64,000 nucleotides of DNA, taken from assembly GCA_024516035.1 (NCBI GenBank), contig CM044963.1:28664248-28728247 (forward strand). Reading direction: 5' to 3'. Numbering within the stretch: the stretch's first letter is position 1; every line of letters starts with the position of its first letter. This stretch comes from Bactericera cockerelli. Its lineage: Eukaryota > Arthropoda > Insecta > Hemiptera > Triozidae. Both the position numbers and the translations under genes were made by a program. The notes beneath the pieces were generated by a model, which saw only the letters and a program-made list of their open reading frames with translations, was not told the origin of the DNA and searched no databases. Shown piece after piece: positions 40,701 through 53,734 of this stretch.

Positions 40701-43700
40701 TTTGGGCCCAAATAACTTCGACCCGAGTTTTTTGTTTATTCTTTTTCTTTTTTTTTTTTATTATTAATTATTAGCTCCATGTAAAATTCCCCCTTAAAAT
40801 AACAATTGTTTTCATTTTCCCATCCATAAAATTTCCCAAAAAAAAGGGTTCTTGGTCCGAAGAGGATAATAAAACTCTGAGGGTTGGGAAAGGTAGAAAA
40901 ATCCTTTTTTTTCGAATCCCAAACCCAGTTGAAAATTCTTCCCATTCATTTGAGCCCTGTGATCAAATAAAAATTATGACTCTGAGGGTTAGGGGTAAAA
41001 ATGCTTTAAAACCCCAAATTAACTTCGCCTGGGGGGTTACCTTTTCCACTAAAAGAGAATTTTTATTTTTGTTCAAAATTTAATGTTTTCTTTTGCAATG
41101 AAATAAACTTAATATTTGACCTAGGTAGGTTTAATTTTTTTAAAAAACCTAGTTTTTGTTTAACATTTTTTCTTGAATACCCCTTTTTCACCCCCATTTT
41201 AAAATTTTATCCCAACTTTTATCCCATAAAAACAAAAGCCCTTTTGACTGCTGAATTAAAGGGGTTTTTTCATTTTTACCTGGGCATATAAACAACGGGA
41301 TGAAAGAGAAATTTTTTTTAAGCAATCCGAGAGGAAACCCCAGCTTTTTTTTTGGGAGAAATTTCCAAAAAACCCTGTGTTCTCGAAAAAGGGTTTTTAG
41401 GGTTTAATAAATATAGCCCAAATATATAAACAATGCCTAGGGCAATCTTTTCTCCCCAAACCCCAATTTACATTCAATTCACAGAGAAAAGACTTTTTTA
41501 ATTTATTTTGTGCCCTTTAAACTTTTAAATTTTTTTAATGCATTTTTTTCCCAAATTTAATTTATTAATTTTCCTTTAAATTTCTATTTATTTCGAAAAT
41601 GTGAATTTTTTTCATTTTTAAGCAATAAAAAAACTGTTTTGTGTTTCATAAAACATAGATATAGCCTTTTTTTCATAAAACATTTTGACTTGAATAAAAA
41701 TTCAAAACTTCAAATCAGTATAAGGGTGCATTTTTAAATTTTTATAAATTAATTTCTGTTTTTAAAATCCCTAAAAAATTTTAAATGTTTTTAAAAAAGT
41801 AAAAATTCGAGACATAGCCAATTTTGAAAAAAAAAAAAAAACCCTGATCTAATAAACCCAATACCTACTCAAATTAAAAATAATCTAAATAATTTTTTTC
41901 TTCTTTTTTTGATTTGTTTTAATTTTGATACTTTTTTTGCAAAATTTTTTTTTTTTTTAATAAATTGAATGTATTTTTCTTACCATATTTTGTAAAAAAA
42001 TGGAGTTTCCCCAATTTTTTATCGGGAAAACTAAATGTATTTTTCTTACCATTTTAAAGGGAAAAAAAATTAAAATAAGATTCCAATCTTTACCCTGTGA
42101 ACTAAATGTTTTTTTCTTCCCAATTTTTGTAAAAAATTTTGAAGACCCCAATTTTTTCCCCTGTGAACTTTTAAGTTCAAAAACCCTTTTTTTTCCTTTT
42201 TTAAATTTGGATTATTATTAAAAAACGGGTCGGAGTGGCACAAGAGAAGCCCCAATTATCAAAACCGACCTCTTTTTAGATCTATTGGAAGGGCTGTTGG
42301 ACAGGGAAAAAATTTTTAAATAACATAAACTTTTATTTTTTTTTTACTTTTGAAACATTTGAAGGGCCCAATGCATCCCCCCTTCTTTTAATTTGGGAAA
42401 CCCATATGGCCTACACAATAGGTTTTAAACAATTATTGTTGAGAAAATTTCTGACTATCTAAACAAGTTTGTAATGTAAAAAATTTTTAAAAACACTTTA
42501 TTAGTTTTATAAAAAACATAAAAAAACCCAAAAAATTTATTATAAAAAATTAAAAAAAGGGAAACAACAAAATTTAAACAATAAAAAAAAAAAAAGAATA
42601 GAAAAATTTTTTTAAAAAAACAACGGCCCCCTAACTAAAGGGTTGTTATTGCCTAGGGGATAAGTGTCTCGCTAGAGGACTATAAACAGAGAATTTTACT
42701 AGCTAACTTTTTACAACCAGGCTAGCTTCATTTTTAGAACTCTGTTTCATTTTTTTGATATCCTGAACTTTTTTGGGAACCCCCGGCCCCCAAATTTTTC
42801 AGTAAATTTTGGGGGGCCCGGGTTTTGGGTTAACTTTTTTTTTATCCATCCTAGATGGGGGTTTTGCATGCCGAACCCAAAATTTTGAGGGGCTGATTTC
42901 AATTCGACATTGCATTTTAGAAAATTGTTTTCTGTTGTTTCCATGAAAAAAGGAAATCGTGTGGGGTCCCCACCAAAATTTTCTTTTAAATCTGTTCAGA
43001 ACATTTTTAAAAAACGCAATCACGGAAAAAAATTTAAAAGTTTTTAATTTTTGATATAAAATTTAAAAAAAAAAAATAATTACAAAGGGAAAAGATCTTC
43101 TTATAAGTAATTTTCATGCTAAGGTCTATAGTAAAAAGGAATTTAGTAACCTTTTGTAACGTACATAAATTTTTTAACAAATTTTTCCCACCCCTTTTTT
43201 CTACTATGAAAAAGGGGTTTTGAGGGTTCCAAGGCACTTCTTCAATTTTCCACAAGAAAAAGATTTTTTTTTTTTTTCTTCCCCCAAATCCCCCCCCTCC
43301 CCCCTGCCCCCCAATTTTCCAAATTTTTAGGCGAAACAAAGTTTCCCCTTTTTTAAATCACCAGTTTTTCCCCCCCCATCTCACCCCCCGACATTTTTTC
43401 CCCCCAAACCCAACTCGCCCCCCTCAACCTCCAAGCCTCCCAAACCCCCTAGCTTATCTCCTCCCCCCTTTTTCCACCCAAACTTCCCCCCCCCCATTTC
43501 CCCCCAAAACCCCCCTACCACCCCCGCTTACCCTTTTTTTTTCCCTTTTCCCCCCCTAAAGCTTATTTCCCCCGCCCCACCCGTCCCAAAGAATTCTTGT
43601 TTTACGAGATAAATGGGGTTTTAATTTTTTACCCTTTACCCTGAGCCCCAAACTTTTGTTCCCCCCCCCCGCCCCCACTGTCGGGAAAAATTTTACCTTT

Positions 43701-44260
43701 TAAAACAAAAAAAAGAAGAAAAAAAAAAAAAAAAAAAAAAAAAAACAAAGGAAACCCAAATCTCCTCCCTCGTATTTTCGGGCAAAAAACTCCCACTTTT
43801 TATTCATTATTTTCCTGGGTTTCCCCGTTTTCGTTCACTTTTTAGCCCCTCCCCCTCCCCCGACCCAAACCCCCCCGCTTTTTTTCCCTAGCCCCTCGCC
43901 AGTTGTGTTTTGGAAAGTTGGGGGAGGAAAGACTGCGGGTCGAAACGTTCTTGGGGGGGGGGGGGGGTCGCGAAAAAAAACGGCTCGATCTATTTGCGTT
44001 CTCGTAAAATCTTTTCACGCCCAAAAAACCGACCTCTGTTATGGAGAGTGATAAGTCGCGGGACTTGATCAGGTAATTTTATGAATCGGGAAATTTTTGG
44101 GGAAATGACTTTTACAGGCCCAGGGATCTTTAATGCCTAATAATTTCTTTCATGTGTTTTTTTCAAAATTTATAAAAAAAATATTTAATTTTTCCTGAAA
44201 AATTTAATTTCCCTTTCATGTTTTTTATATACTCGTAGATTTCAAATCCAGTAAAACCGA
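37741..44260. other. Low-fidelity sequence with stretched homopolymers
   Basis: Runs of eight or more identical bases occur every few tens of bases. Recognisable fragments are retroelement tails at 38085-38140, 39080-39125, 41430-41465 and 42620-42660 (GGGGTTATTGCC/GGCAAT.TTTCCCCCC), a SINE family A tail near 40930-41045 (ACTCTGAGGGTTAGGGGT, ACTAAAAGAGA) and a tRNA-like head at 40495-40565 (minus). 43340-43570 is extremely C-rich. No gene can be supported; short open frames are lysine- or phenylalanine-rich products of A/T runs. Confidence 0.7.
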
Positions 44261-44269
44261 GAATGGCTT

Positions 44270-44700
44270 AAAAAAGAATAAGCTAACTATGGATGGTTTG
44301 CAAAAAATAAACGATAAGCTAACTATGGGGTGATCGCAAAAAATTTAAACGAAAACAACTAGTGGATTTTCGCAAATAATAAGCGATAAGCTAACTAGTG
44401 GATTTATCGCAAATAATAAGCATAAGCTCCCAATGATTATCGCAAGTAAAAAAGCGATAACTAAAGAGTAGATGATCGCAAATAAAAAAGGGGATAAGTC
44501 AACTAGTGGAAAGGTCGCAAATAATAACGATAAGGGTAAGTGAAATCGCAAAATAAAAAGCGATAAGCAAACTATTTGGGTTTATCGCAAAGAATAAGCG
44601 GGTAACAACTAAGGGGGTGAAACGACAAAAATAAGGGCCCTAAGCTAACAGTGGATGATTTGCACCTAATAAGCGATAATTAATCAAGTGAATAGAAAAA
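44270..44700 (+). repeat. ~36-bp degenerate tandem repeat
   Basis: About twelve units built on GCGATAAGCTAACTA, GTGGAT and ATCGCAAATAATAA. Both ends of a unit carry complementary GCGAT and ATCGC, so each can form a small stem. Confidence 0.85.
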
Positions 44701-45062
44701 AAAAATGGAAAGTAAATGAAAATTTTAAAACTCGTACCTTACAGATCGGAGTTGGAATCCCGCTTAGAATTTTTTTTTTTTTTAAAGAATTTTAAAGTAA
44801 ACAAAAACTGTATTTTCATAAATTTCCATTTCAAATTTTATAATGAATGTTTTTCTTTAAAACCTTGTCTAAAAAATTTTTGTGTTTGAACAATCTAACA
44901 ATTTTACATCAAGTTTTAATTTTTTTTTATTATAGTTTTTTAATATTTTCCCTTTTTAAAGAAAAATTATTTAAAAGAGGTCCCGTAAAGCTCAGGGCCC
45001 TTTTCCCCCTATGATTTTGTTTTTATTATTGACTTGATAAATCTAGTGTTTTTTGTTTTTCT

Positions 45063-45290
45063 GTGAAAGCGATTTTTGGGGATTCCAAATACATTAAGGG
45101 AAAACCCTTAATGTCCGGGATTCCACATTCCACCCCTGTCCTCACGGAAAATCAAACCCCCATTACCACAAATGTCCCCCACAACATCTTTTCCACATTA
45201 CCACAACAAACATCGGGGAAGAGAAAAACTGTGGGAAAAGTTTTCAGAAAAAAGGTAAAGACAATTTTTAGTAAATATCTACCTACCTAA
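45063..45290 (+). CDS. Possible 3'-terminal coding exon of an unknown gene
   Basis: A 75-codon frame with protein-like composition: FGDSKYIKGKPLMSGIPHS, TPVLTENQTPITTNVPHN, TLPQQTSGKRKTVGKVFRKK and SKYLPT then stop. It may be entered at the AG after CTGTGAA (45069). A basic C-terminus such as this could be a nuclear localisation signal, and the position downstream on the same strand makes a last exon of the Chk2-like gene conceivable, but there is no direct link. It stands out because the surrounding sequence is noisy and this is not. Confidence 0.3.
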   Translation: MKAIFGDSKYIKGKPLMSGIPHSTPVLTENQTPITTNVPHNIFSTLPQQTSGKRKTVGKVFRKKVKTIFSKYLPT

Positions 45291-45639
45291 AACTTTTCTT
45301 GTACTGAAAAAATTTAAATTTTGATATTTATTATTTTCATTTTGTACAGTGCCCTTTTTTCCCCGTTTAATAAAAATAAACCCTTTTTTATTATAAATAA
45401 ATATTTTTAAATATACCCACCTATAGTAAAATGTTTTCAAATATAAAATATAGAGTCAAACCTGATATTACATAAGAATATTCATTCATATTTATGTATT
45501 TCCCTACAAGGGAAAATGATCTCCCTTTTCACCAAAAAACCCGGGGTATAAGAGAAAGAATTCCCCGTTTCCCTTTTAGATCCCCTTACATCCCCGGTTT
45601 CACAAATGCAAGATAATAATTTAAAATTTTACTCTTTAG

Positions 45640-45725
45640 GGAAGGGAACCACCAGGCGGTTTATGCCCCCAAAATATTTTCTTACCACCTAACCCAAAAA
45701 GTCTTTTTATTATGTGGTCACATAC
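45640..45725 (-). repeat. SINE family A tail, degraded
   Basis: GGAACCACCAGGCGGTTTAT and ACCACCTAACCCAAAAAGTC then TTATTATGTGGTCACA match the minus-strand tail seen at 63220-63265. Confidence 0.6.
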
Positions 45726-46125
45726 CAAAATTGATTTTAAAATTTGAAATGAGATTTAAAACCCCTATTTAATTGTAAACCTTTTTTAAAAACAAAATCG
45801 TTCAGTAATATATTTTCCATGAAAAAAAAAATGGGCGCAACACAACAAAGGTAAAAAAGAGAGGTATACAGTGTTTGCCACACAGAGTAGGCTAAGAGGG
45901 GGAAAAATAATTCAAAACAGAACAACCTTTAAATAAAGTTCCCCCTTTTAGCGAGAAAACCAACACCCCCCCCTTTGCTAAAAGCATAATAATGAACAAA
46001 AATGACCCAAAAATATATTAAATAATATAAAACCCTGTATACAAAAATTACATCCCCCCTGTATAAAAATAAAAAAAAAAAACTTATTAAAAAAAAAAAA
46101 AATAAATTTTCCCTTTTTTAGATTA

Positions 46126-47885
46126 GTATACCCGGGGGTCCCCCCCAAACTTGGACACCTCAAATTACTCGGCCCCCCGAAAGAGTTTTGAAAAATAAAA
46201 AAAAACTAGGGGACATTTTTCCCAAATTATGCCCTTTAGTTTTGAAAATTTTTTTTTTACGGGGGGGTTTTAAAAAATCCCCGAAATTTTAGGTGTCAAC
46301 TTTTGATTTTTTTAAAAGGATCGACCTGAATTTTAATTTTATAATTTTTTCTTCAAAAAGATTCCTGAGTAAATTTTTTTTAAAAAAAAATATTTCTTTC
46401 AGGGGGGTTTTTTTTTGACAAATTTTTTTTTCCCAAATCTTTAATAACTCAAGTTCGGTTTTAATTTTTTTTATAACAAAATAGAAAAGGGGGTTTTGGG
46501 GCAAACAATACCCCGCCCCTTTCATTGGCATCAAAAAATTTTTTACAGGGTGGGTTTACAAGTGAAATTGTGACTTAATTTTTTTTTTTAAAACCGAGTT
46601 TTTTTTTAATTTTTTAAAATTTTGGATTAAAAAATTTTCGTCTAATTTTTACCACAATTTTTTCGTTAACATAAACGAAAAAAAAAACTAAAGTGTTTTA
46701 CAGAGTGAGACAAAAAATTTTTTTTTGGAAAACAACCCCTTTTAAAGGGGGAGGCCAAAGAGACGCAAAATTAAAAAATAAAGAAATAAATACAAGAAAA
46801 AATTTGAAAATTTTTAATTAAAAAAATAAAAAGTTAAAAGGTAAATTTAAAAATAATATTGTCCTTTGGGCCACCCTGTAATATTTTCTTAAACTAAACA
46901 TTTGGGACTCTAAGTTTTTTTATAAAATTTAACGAACACTTCGAATCCCTTGGGGGAAAAAAAAGTAAAAAAAAAAAAAAAACGAAAATTTTTAACCATT
47001 TTCCCTTTGGTTTTCCACACGGGAAAATTTTTAAAACTTGGAAAAAAAAAAATAAAAAGGTGTAGACCCAAAAAAAATTGACATGGCCCTTTTTTTAATT
47101 CATTTTTTTTTTTTTTCAGATTTGGGCTCCTCACAATTTTTGACAGTTTCGACTACCCATATTTATGGTTTAAAAAAATATCTACAGGGTGGGGCCCCTT
47201 CGACAATAATTTGTTAAAACAAAATAACCTTTTTTGTTTAATTAAAAACAAAGTTTTTTTTTTGCATTTTTAGTCTTTAAATTTAATTTTTTCGTCTCCC
47301 TTTTACTGCCCATATACAGGGTGTTTACAAAAAATTTGTCTCACTCCTTTCAACACTTTTGTTTTGTTTTTTGATATGACTAACCCAAAAATTGTAAAAT
47401 TAAAACGAAATTATTAATCCTAAATTAAAAAAAAATCGGGTTTTTTAAAAAAATTAATCATTATTTTTACTTGTGAACCCCCCCTGTATAAAAATTTTTT
47501 TTAGCCAAATTTTAAAGTGCAGTATTTGTTGCACAAACACTTTTTATTCTTGTTTTTTCGAAAAAATTAAACCCAACTTGAAATATTCCCAAAATTAGAA
47601 AAAAAATTTTCCCAAAAAAAACCACCCCGTATGTAAAAATTTTTTTTTAAAAAATACTCAGGAATCATTTTTGAAGTAAAATTTAAACAAATAAAATTCA
47701 GGTCGATCCATTTAAAAATCGAAAATTTACACCCAATTTCTTTACTTTTGAAACCCCCCGTATAAAAAAATTTTCAAAAACCCCCATAATTAGCACATGT
47801 AACCCAAATTTTTTTTTTTTTCAAAAAATCTTTCCCGGGGGCCCATAATTTGAGGTGTTTTAAGTTTGGTGGGACACCCTGTAAA
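46126..47885. mobile_element. 1.76-kb foldback element with ACAGGGTG modules
   Basis: Left CCAAACTTGGACACCTCAAAT pairs with right ATTTGAGGTGTTTTAAGTTTGG; inner blocks also pair, e.g. GATCGACCTGAATTTTA (46320) with AAATTCAGGTCGATCC (47693) and GATTCCTGAGTA (46360) with TACTCAGGAATC (47652). Both arms carry ACAGGG-type modules about every 150 bp (46537, 46700, 46870, 47186, 47318, 47482, 47625, 47755, 47872). No transposase frame. The termini equal those of the tiny palindrome at 26404. Confidence 0.75.
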
Positions 47886-48299
47886 TGTATTTTAACCCTC
47901 TATACTAAAGTATAAACAATCCCTTTTTTTACATGAAGAACATTTAAACATAGATCTAAGTTTTAGAAAAATTTTCTTTGCATAATTTTTTGTTAAGAAT
48001 CAGCAATCTGGAATTTTTTTGGGGAAAATACTTAACATCAATTTTGTTAGAAGCATATTTTTTTGTGAAAAATTTTTACTTAATACTATTTTGTTTTTAA
48101 ATCTACAATTATTGGAAAGGGTTTTTAATAAATTGATACACCCCCCGATTGTCCTCAAAATAGGTTTAAATTTTTTTCACATGGAAAGTTCAATCCAAAC
48201 CAAAATTTTTCAACCAAATTCCCCTTTAACCACACTGAAAAGAGAGCAAAATAGTTTTTTTGATTCAGGATAGATAGTGCACACAAACCTTTCTTTTTT

Positions 48300-51200
48300 T
48301 GTTCCCCCAACATTAAAAACATTATTATTGAACTTAAATAAATAACCAGAAACCCGATTTCCTGTCAATAACCAAACCTAAACCCCGTCCCGAAATCACT
48401 AACAAATCAAAAATAGGTTTTTGGGGACCTTTTTTAAATAAAATTAAACCAAAATCTTTTTTGTCTTTTTTAAATTTTTTAATACCCTTTTCAAAAACAT
48501 CCCCTGTTTTATCTGTATAAATTTTTTTCTGATATCCCTGAAAGAAGTTTACACAATAAAAAAAAATCAGGGCTAGTACCCCAGCATTAGAAAAAAAAGA
48601 GTTCCTAAATTTAAATTCCCCGATAAAAAGGCCCTTTTTACAATGGGTTTTTATTACCTTGGTTAAAAAATTCAATTTCAAATTTGGATCTAAAGGAAAT
48701 TTTTTCTTTTTATTGCAATCAGACATTTCCAAATTTCTGGGAATAATTTCCAAGTTTTTACTTTGATTTTAAAAATCATTTTTCCTTTTGCATTGATCAT
48801 ATTCAAATTTTCTAAAACCCCCCAAACATTTTGGGAAAAACCTTTATCTTTTTTAAATTAAAAAAAAACATAAGTTTTTGATTTTACATCATTTAAAATT
48901 TTCTGTGTTTTTGAAAAAAACAAATATCATCAACATATAATAATAAGTTGGGCAACTCATCATTGAATTTTTTTACATAGAGACAGGGGATCATGATCTG
49001 ATCTAACAAAGCCAAGTTTTTCATTTTTGAACTAAATCTTTTCAAACCAACATTTAAACGGGTTGGCCCTTTTAAACCCTATTTTAAAACTTTGTTTAAT
49101 TTTAAAAACTTTGTTTTTACCAATATTTAATCCTTTAGGTCATACATATAGAATTTTCTTCATTTAAAACACCATTCAAGAAAAAACGTTTTTTCATCTA
49201 TCTTTATTGGGAAAACTAAAAATTTATTTCATTTTTCCCACACATAATAAAAATTCTTATTAAATACTCATCTTTGCAACGGGAATTTTATTTCTTCATA
49301 GGAAAAAGTATCAGTACTTTGAGCAAAACCCCCCAACAACTAACCTTGCTTTAAAATTTTTTCAAAACAACAACGGGTTTATATTTTTTAAGATTATAAA
49401 CCCATTTGGAATCTAAATTTGTTTATCTTTTGGTTTTGGGGGACAATAGACCAAGTTTTTTATTCTCCTTTAATTTAATCTAATTCTCTATTTATGGCTT
49501 CTTGCCATAACTGTTTATTCCCCACCCCTTTTCGCATCCTCGTAACAAAAGTGGGGCATCATCCCCGGAAAAGTTTGTTTTCTTTTATATTCTAAGTAAA
49601 TGGGCCAAATGATAAAACCCTTTAACTTTTGAGGTAAAACGTGTAAACTCTGGGTTTATCTGCGAACAACCCTTCCCCTCCAGCCCCAATTTTGTCAAAA
49701 ATCTGAATGAACACCAACACTGGATCATCTTCTGGTTCTTGTACAGGAACTTGTGCTTTATTTGACATCACTAATACTTTCAATCTGTTACTTTGACATT
49801 TTCAAAGAAAGTTAAATTTTTTTTTTCATTCACTTGAATCACAATTGAACAATTTTAAAAAGGAAAAAACCCCTTTTCACATTTGACATCACGACTAACC
49901 TGATCTTCTTGGTTTCTAGTCAAATATTCTATAACCATTTGGAGGGATAAACCTAAAAAAAATAAACCCTTTTTTTCATTTTTCATCTAACAAATTTCTA
50001 AGTTCTTTTTTGGGACATGATAATAGATTACCCCAAAACCCAAAACTTTTGAGATTTTTTTTACATTGGGTTTTTTTATTGTACCAAGCTTCTTGGGTGT
50101 TTTGTCCTTGAGTTTCCCCAATTTGGGGTTTTGGGTTCTGTTTAGATGTAAGTTGCTGCATATAGGGTTTTTGACCATAGATTCTTTTGGGGACTCCGAT
50201 TTTATCTATCATTGACCTGACTTTTTTTTACCACCCGTCCCCGGGTTTATTTCCCTTCACCCTTTTGGGAATTTTTTTTTTGGTTTTGGGAGGGAAAATT
50301 TTATAGTCCCCCAAAAAAAAACTCCCTTGTTTTCTGCAAAAAAACTTGAAAATCATTGCTAGTAAATTCTCCTTTCCCTTGTCAAAATCTAGTTTTGGAA
50401 TTGACTTTTGAATTTACTCTTTCACTGGAAGTAATACTCTTTGAAAACAGGGCTAAAAAAATTTTACTTTTGGGCTTGATAAGATAAAATGTTTTAAAAA
50501 AAAAGAGTATAATCGTCCTGAAATGTCACAAAAAATTATAAACCTTTGGGGTTTTAAATAGGGGAAATTTGGGCCACAAAAAATCGGAAAAGAATAATTT
50601 GCAGTATTTCCCTTGCATTTTTTTCTTTTACTAAATGGAATCTGTCCATTTTTTAAAAACCCTTTTTTGCATGATTTTACAAAAATTTTGTTTTCCCTCA
50701 ACCCAATTTTTTCTATCCCATTGACAATTGGGTTGATTTACTAATTTTTTTCAGTCCTCCCCCCCTAACTGAAGTGTCCAAAAACTTGAATTTCCAACTT
50801 CTTGATCACAACAGCCCCGCATACTTTTTCCCCATTTTTTTGATAAAAACTTAATTTTATACAAATTGGGTTTTTCTTTCCAGCACCAATGATCTCTAGC
50901 TTTGATTATTTGCGCCCCACTGTTTCTGGGAAAAAAACTGACATCCCTGCCACTTTAAAACCTTCAAGATAAAAGATTTTTTCTTCCGTCAGGGAAAATA
51001 CAGGACATTATTTAGAAAAGCATTTTTGGGCCCGAATTCCATTATACACCAAATTTGCACAAATTGTGCCAAATTCCCCAAATGCAAATTTATTGATTTC
51101 TTGTCTTTTTTCGACAACAAAGTCCCCTGTTGTTTTTCAAAGGGACATATTTTATCAAAAACATTTCCCTTTTAAATTTTCCAAATGATCAGTACATCCA

Positions 51201-52260
51201 CTGTCAATTTTAAAAAATTTTTAAATTCATTTATTGTAATTTTTATTATTTTAAAAAATTTTCCATCATTTTTCTTCAAAATTCATCTGCAAAGAAACAC
51301 AAACACTTTGGTCTTGACCTTCATCAAAATTTGGTTTTTCAGAATGAAAAAATTTTAGTTTCCCTTTTAATTTTTGTTACCCTCTTTAATTGGAATTACA
51401 TTGCTAGCTTTTTCCATTATTGTGCCCCCTGAAAAATTTGAATTTCTGATGATTTTTGTTACCCTTCTTTTTTAATGTTGATTTTTGTGGGAAAAAAATT
51501 TTATTTTTATTGAAATTATTTCCTTGTTTGTTAAAAGCCAAGCAATCCAAAGTTTCATGTGACCATTTTTTCCACAGAAATGGGCATACTAATTTCTGGG
51601 TCCCTTTAATATACAGGTTTTACAACTATTTTTACTTTTTTAAATACTGTAAAAATTTTTTCTCATCTTCTTTCTAATCTTCTTTTAATAAATTTTAAAA
51701 GAACTTCAGATGGGTCCATGCTCTCAATGATACTCAAACTGCCAAAATTTCTTTTCTAACCCCCCATCAAGAAATTGCATACCACTCTTTTATCCCTTTT
51801 AAACTCCGTATCAGGATCAACACTTCCCCAATTCCCGAAAACACCGCAAACAAAACGCGAATGTTTTGTTGGGGTGGGTTCCCTTTTCCCAACATTTTTC
51901 CCTGCCAATAATTTCCTCTTTATCATTTTAAATTTTCCACATAGGTTCCCCTTTTTTTCTTTATATGTGTTCCTAAGGGTCTCCACATCTCATGACGTCT
52001 CCTTTTCCCCTGATGATACCCAAAATTTTGAGCTGCAATGCACTTTCTATCAATTTTTGGGCCTTTAGCAACCCTTTTTTAGAACTTTTTCCCTCCCTTT
52101 TTTTTTTTAAGTAACTTCTGACATGGCCCCCCACTCTTAAAGCCCGTCTAACAATCATATTCTGCAAGCCCGATTTGACTCTGTATTTTTCCGTTGTGGA
52201 AGTTTCTCCTTGGGAAAAATGGTTTAATTTTGTCTGGAGTTCCCTCATTTGATTAGTAAT
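48300..52260 (-). mobile_element. Copia-type LTR retrotransposon body, minus strand, badly broken
   Basis: Reading down the minus strand, pieces appear in Ty1/copia order. A gag-like region lies at 51.7-52.25 kb (a helical K/Q/E-rich stretch). A zinc-knuckle segment with CGKNGHMK is at about 51.55-51.61 kb. A segment of the type found after the integrase core (KVLGFGVIYYHVPKK with NLLDEK) is at 49.98-50.18 kb. The reverse transcriptase YVDD box (LLLYVDD) is at 48925-48947. Frames change every few dozen codons at homopolymers. LTRs were not identified. Because this copy lies in the low-fidelity block, the number of true mutations cannot be judged. Confidence 0.7.
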
Positions 52261-52449
52261 ATTAAATACTTACTTTCAACAAAAAACCCGCAACAAAACC
52301 CGGTTTTCCCCCCCCAGCCCAAAGACCGGAACAGAAAAATTTTCCCGAATTTTTCTCGGGGAAACTTTTACCCACTCACCCAGGGAAAAACTGGGCCCAT
52401 AACCTATTTTATTTAAAATTTTGAAATGAGAAAAAAACAACTATTTTAA

Positions 52450-52454
<5 letters not shown>

Positions 52455-52491
<37 letters not shown>

Positions 52492-52501
52492 GTTTTTTTT
52501 G

Positions 52502-52540
<39 letters not shown>
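52455..52540. repeat. Paired poly(A) runs
   Basis: Two A runs of roughly 30 and 38 bases are separated by TTTGGTTTTTTTTG. Likely inflated by sequencing or a retroelement tail. Confidence 0.8.
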
Positions 52541-52543
<3 letters not shown>

Positions 52544-52904
52544 TAAAACAAAAAAATATTCAGTTTTTACACAGGAAAAGGGGGAAAAAAAAAAAGGTCC
52601 GCAACCAACAAAGGTTTAAACGAGAAAAAACGTTTTACAAAGAATATTCAAGCTTAAAAATAATGCCCCACAATAAAAAAAGTTCCCTTTTTTTAAAAAA
52701 AACCTGGATATTTAAAAGAAAAATATTTTAGTCCCCGGGAAAAAATCTCTTTTCAACCCAAAAACCCCGGAAATAATAAAAAATTTTATCCCTTTTGAAA
52801 AACCACCCCCAGGTTTTGAAAATTAAAAAAAAATTTTACCTTTTAACCCCAAAGGGAGTCCTTTTTTTTTAATGGTCCAATTTTTTCAAAAATTTAAAAG
52901 AAGG

Positions 52905-52965
52905 GAAAAAATTTTTTAAGAGATTGCCCCTAGGCAATAACCCCCGCCCCTTTAAATTAGGCCCT
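52905..52965 (-). repeat. LINE-tail block
   Basis: AGATTGCCCCTAGGCAATAA and CCCCGCCCCTTTAAATTAGG match the recurring retroelement tail of 61975-62020. Confidence 0.6.
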
Positions 52966-53109
52966 AATTTTTTTTTTGTAAATAATTTTTTTTCCCTTTT
53001 TTTTTTTCTTTTTTTAATTATTATTAATAATAAAATAAAGCCCTTTTTTTTTGTGTTATTATGTCACCAAATTTAGTGGGTACGCAGAATTCATAGGACT
53101 TTACCCCTT

Positions 53110-53640
53110 TTTTTTAAATGGGGGTTTTTAAAGTCGCTTTCAACTGCCAAAGGGCATATCAAAAGACGGGGGTTTTAACCCCCCCCTTCGCAGGAAACAC
53201 AAAACCTGCAAAATCCCCAAAAGGAAACCCCCACCCCGCCTGGGGGGGCCGGGAAAAGCCCCGCGTCACGAGAATTAGAATTTTTAAAAGGGCACCCATC
53301 CCAAATCTTAAACCTCGCTGGATGTCGCTTAAAATTCGGGGTTCTGAAAGGGGAAACCCGGGGTATTCAATATGCCCTCACGCTGGGGTCTTTACCACTT
53401 TTAATTTTCAAATCTTTTATTATTTTTTTTTTGGGCCCATGATTCTGGCCCCCGGGGCCCCCTTTCTTTACATCAAAAACAGCTACGCTTTTTTTCCCCA
53501 CAGGTATGAGTGGACCCCCAACCCTCCAAATACAGAGCAGAAAAAAAAAACCCCCTCCGCTGGGAAACGGACCCAGGGCACCAAAGGGGTGCAAGCCTGG
53601 GGGCGCTTTAAATCACTCTGCCACGGTGACACATATTAAT
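53110..53640. repeat. Degraded SINE family C and tRNA-like pieces
   Basis: GTCGCTTTCAACTGCC, ACCCCCCCCTTCGCAGGAAA and CACCCCGCCTGGGG correspond to blocks at 57488-57570; 53520-53640 carries a tRNA-like head on the minus strand. The 173-codon frame that crosses this block is a repeat translation. Confidence 0.5.
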
Positions 53641-53734
53641 TTTAAAATGTCAATCTTTATATTTAAAAATTTACTATTATTTTTTCTTTTAGGGCTACTA
53701 ATAAAGAGTTTCTAAAAAAAATTTAAAAAGCACG

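Noticed and set aside
52489..52731. 80-codon lysine-rich frame
   Set aside because: Translation of two long A runs in the low-fidelity block.
53118..53639. 173-codon frame, the longest in the window
   Set aside because: It crosses degraded SINE blocks (compare 57488-57570) in the noisy region; its length comes from GC-rich repeat sequence and merged bases.
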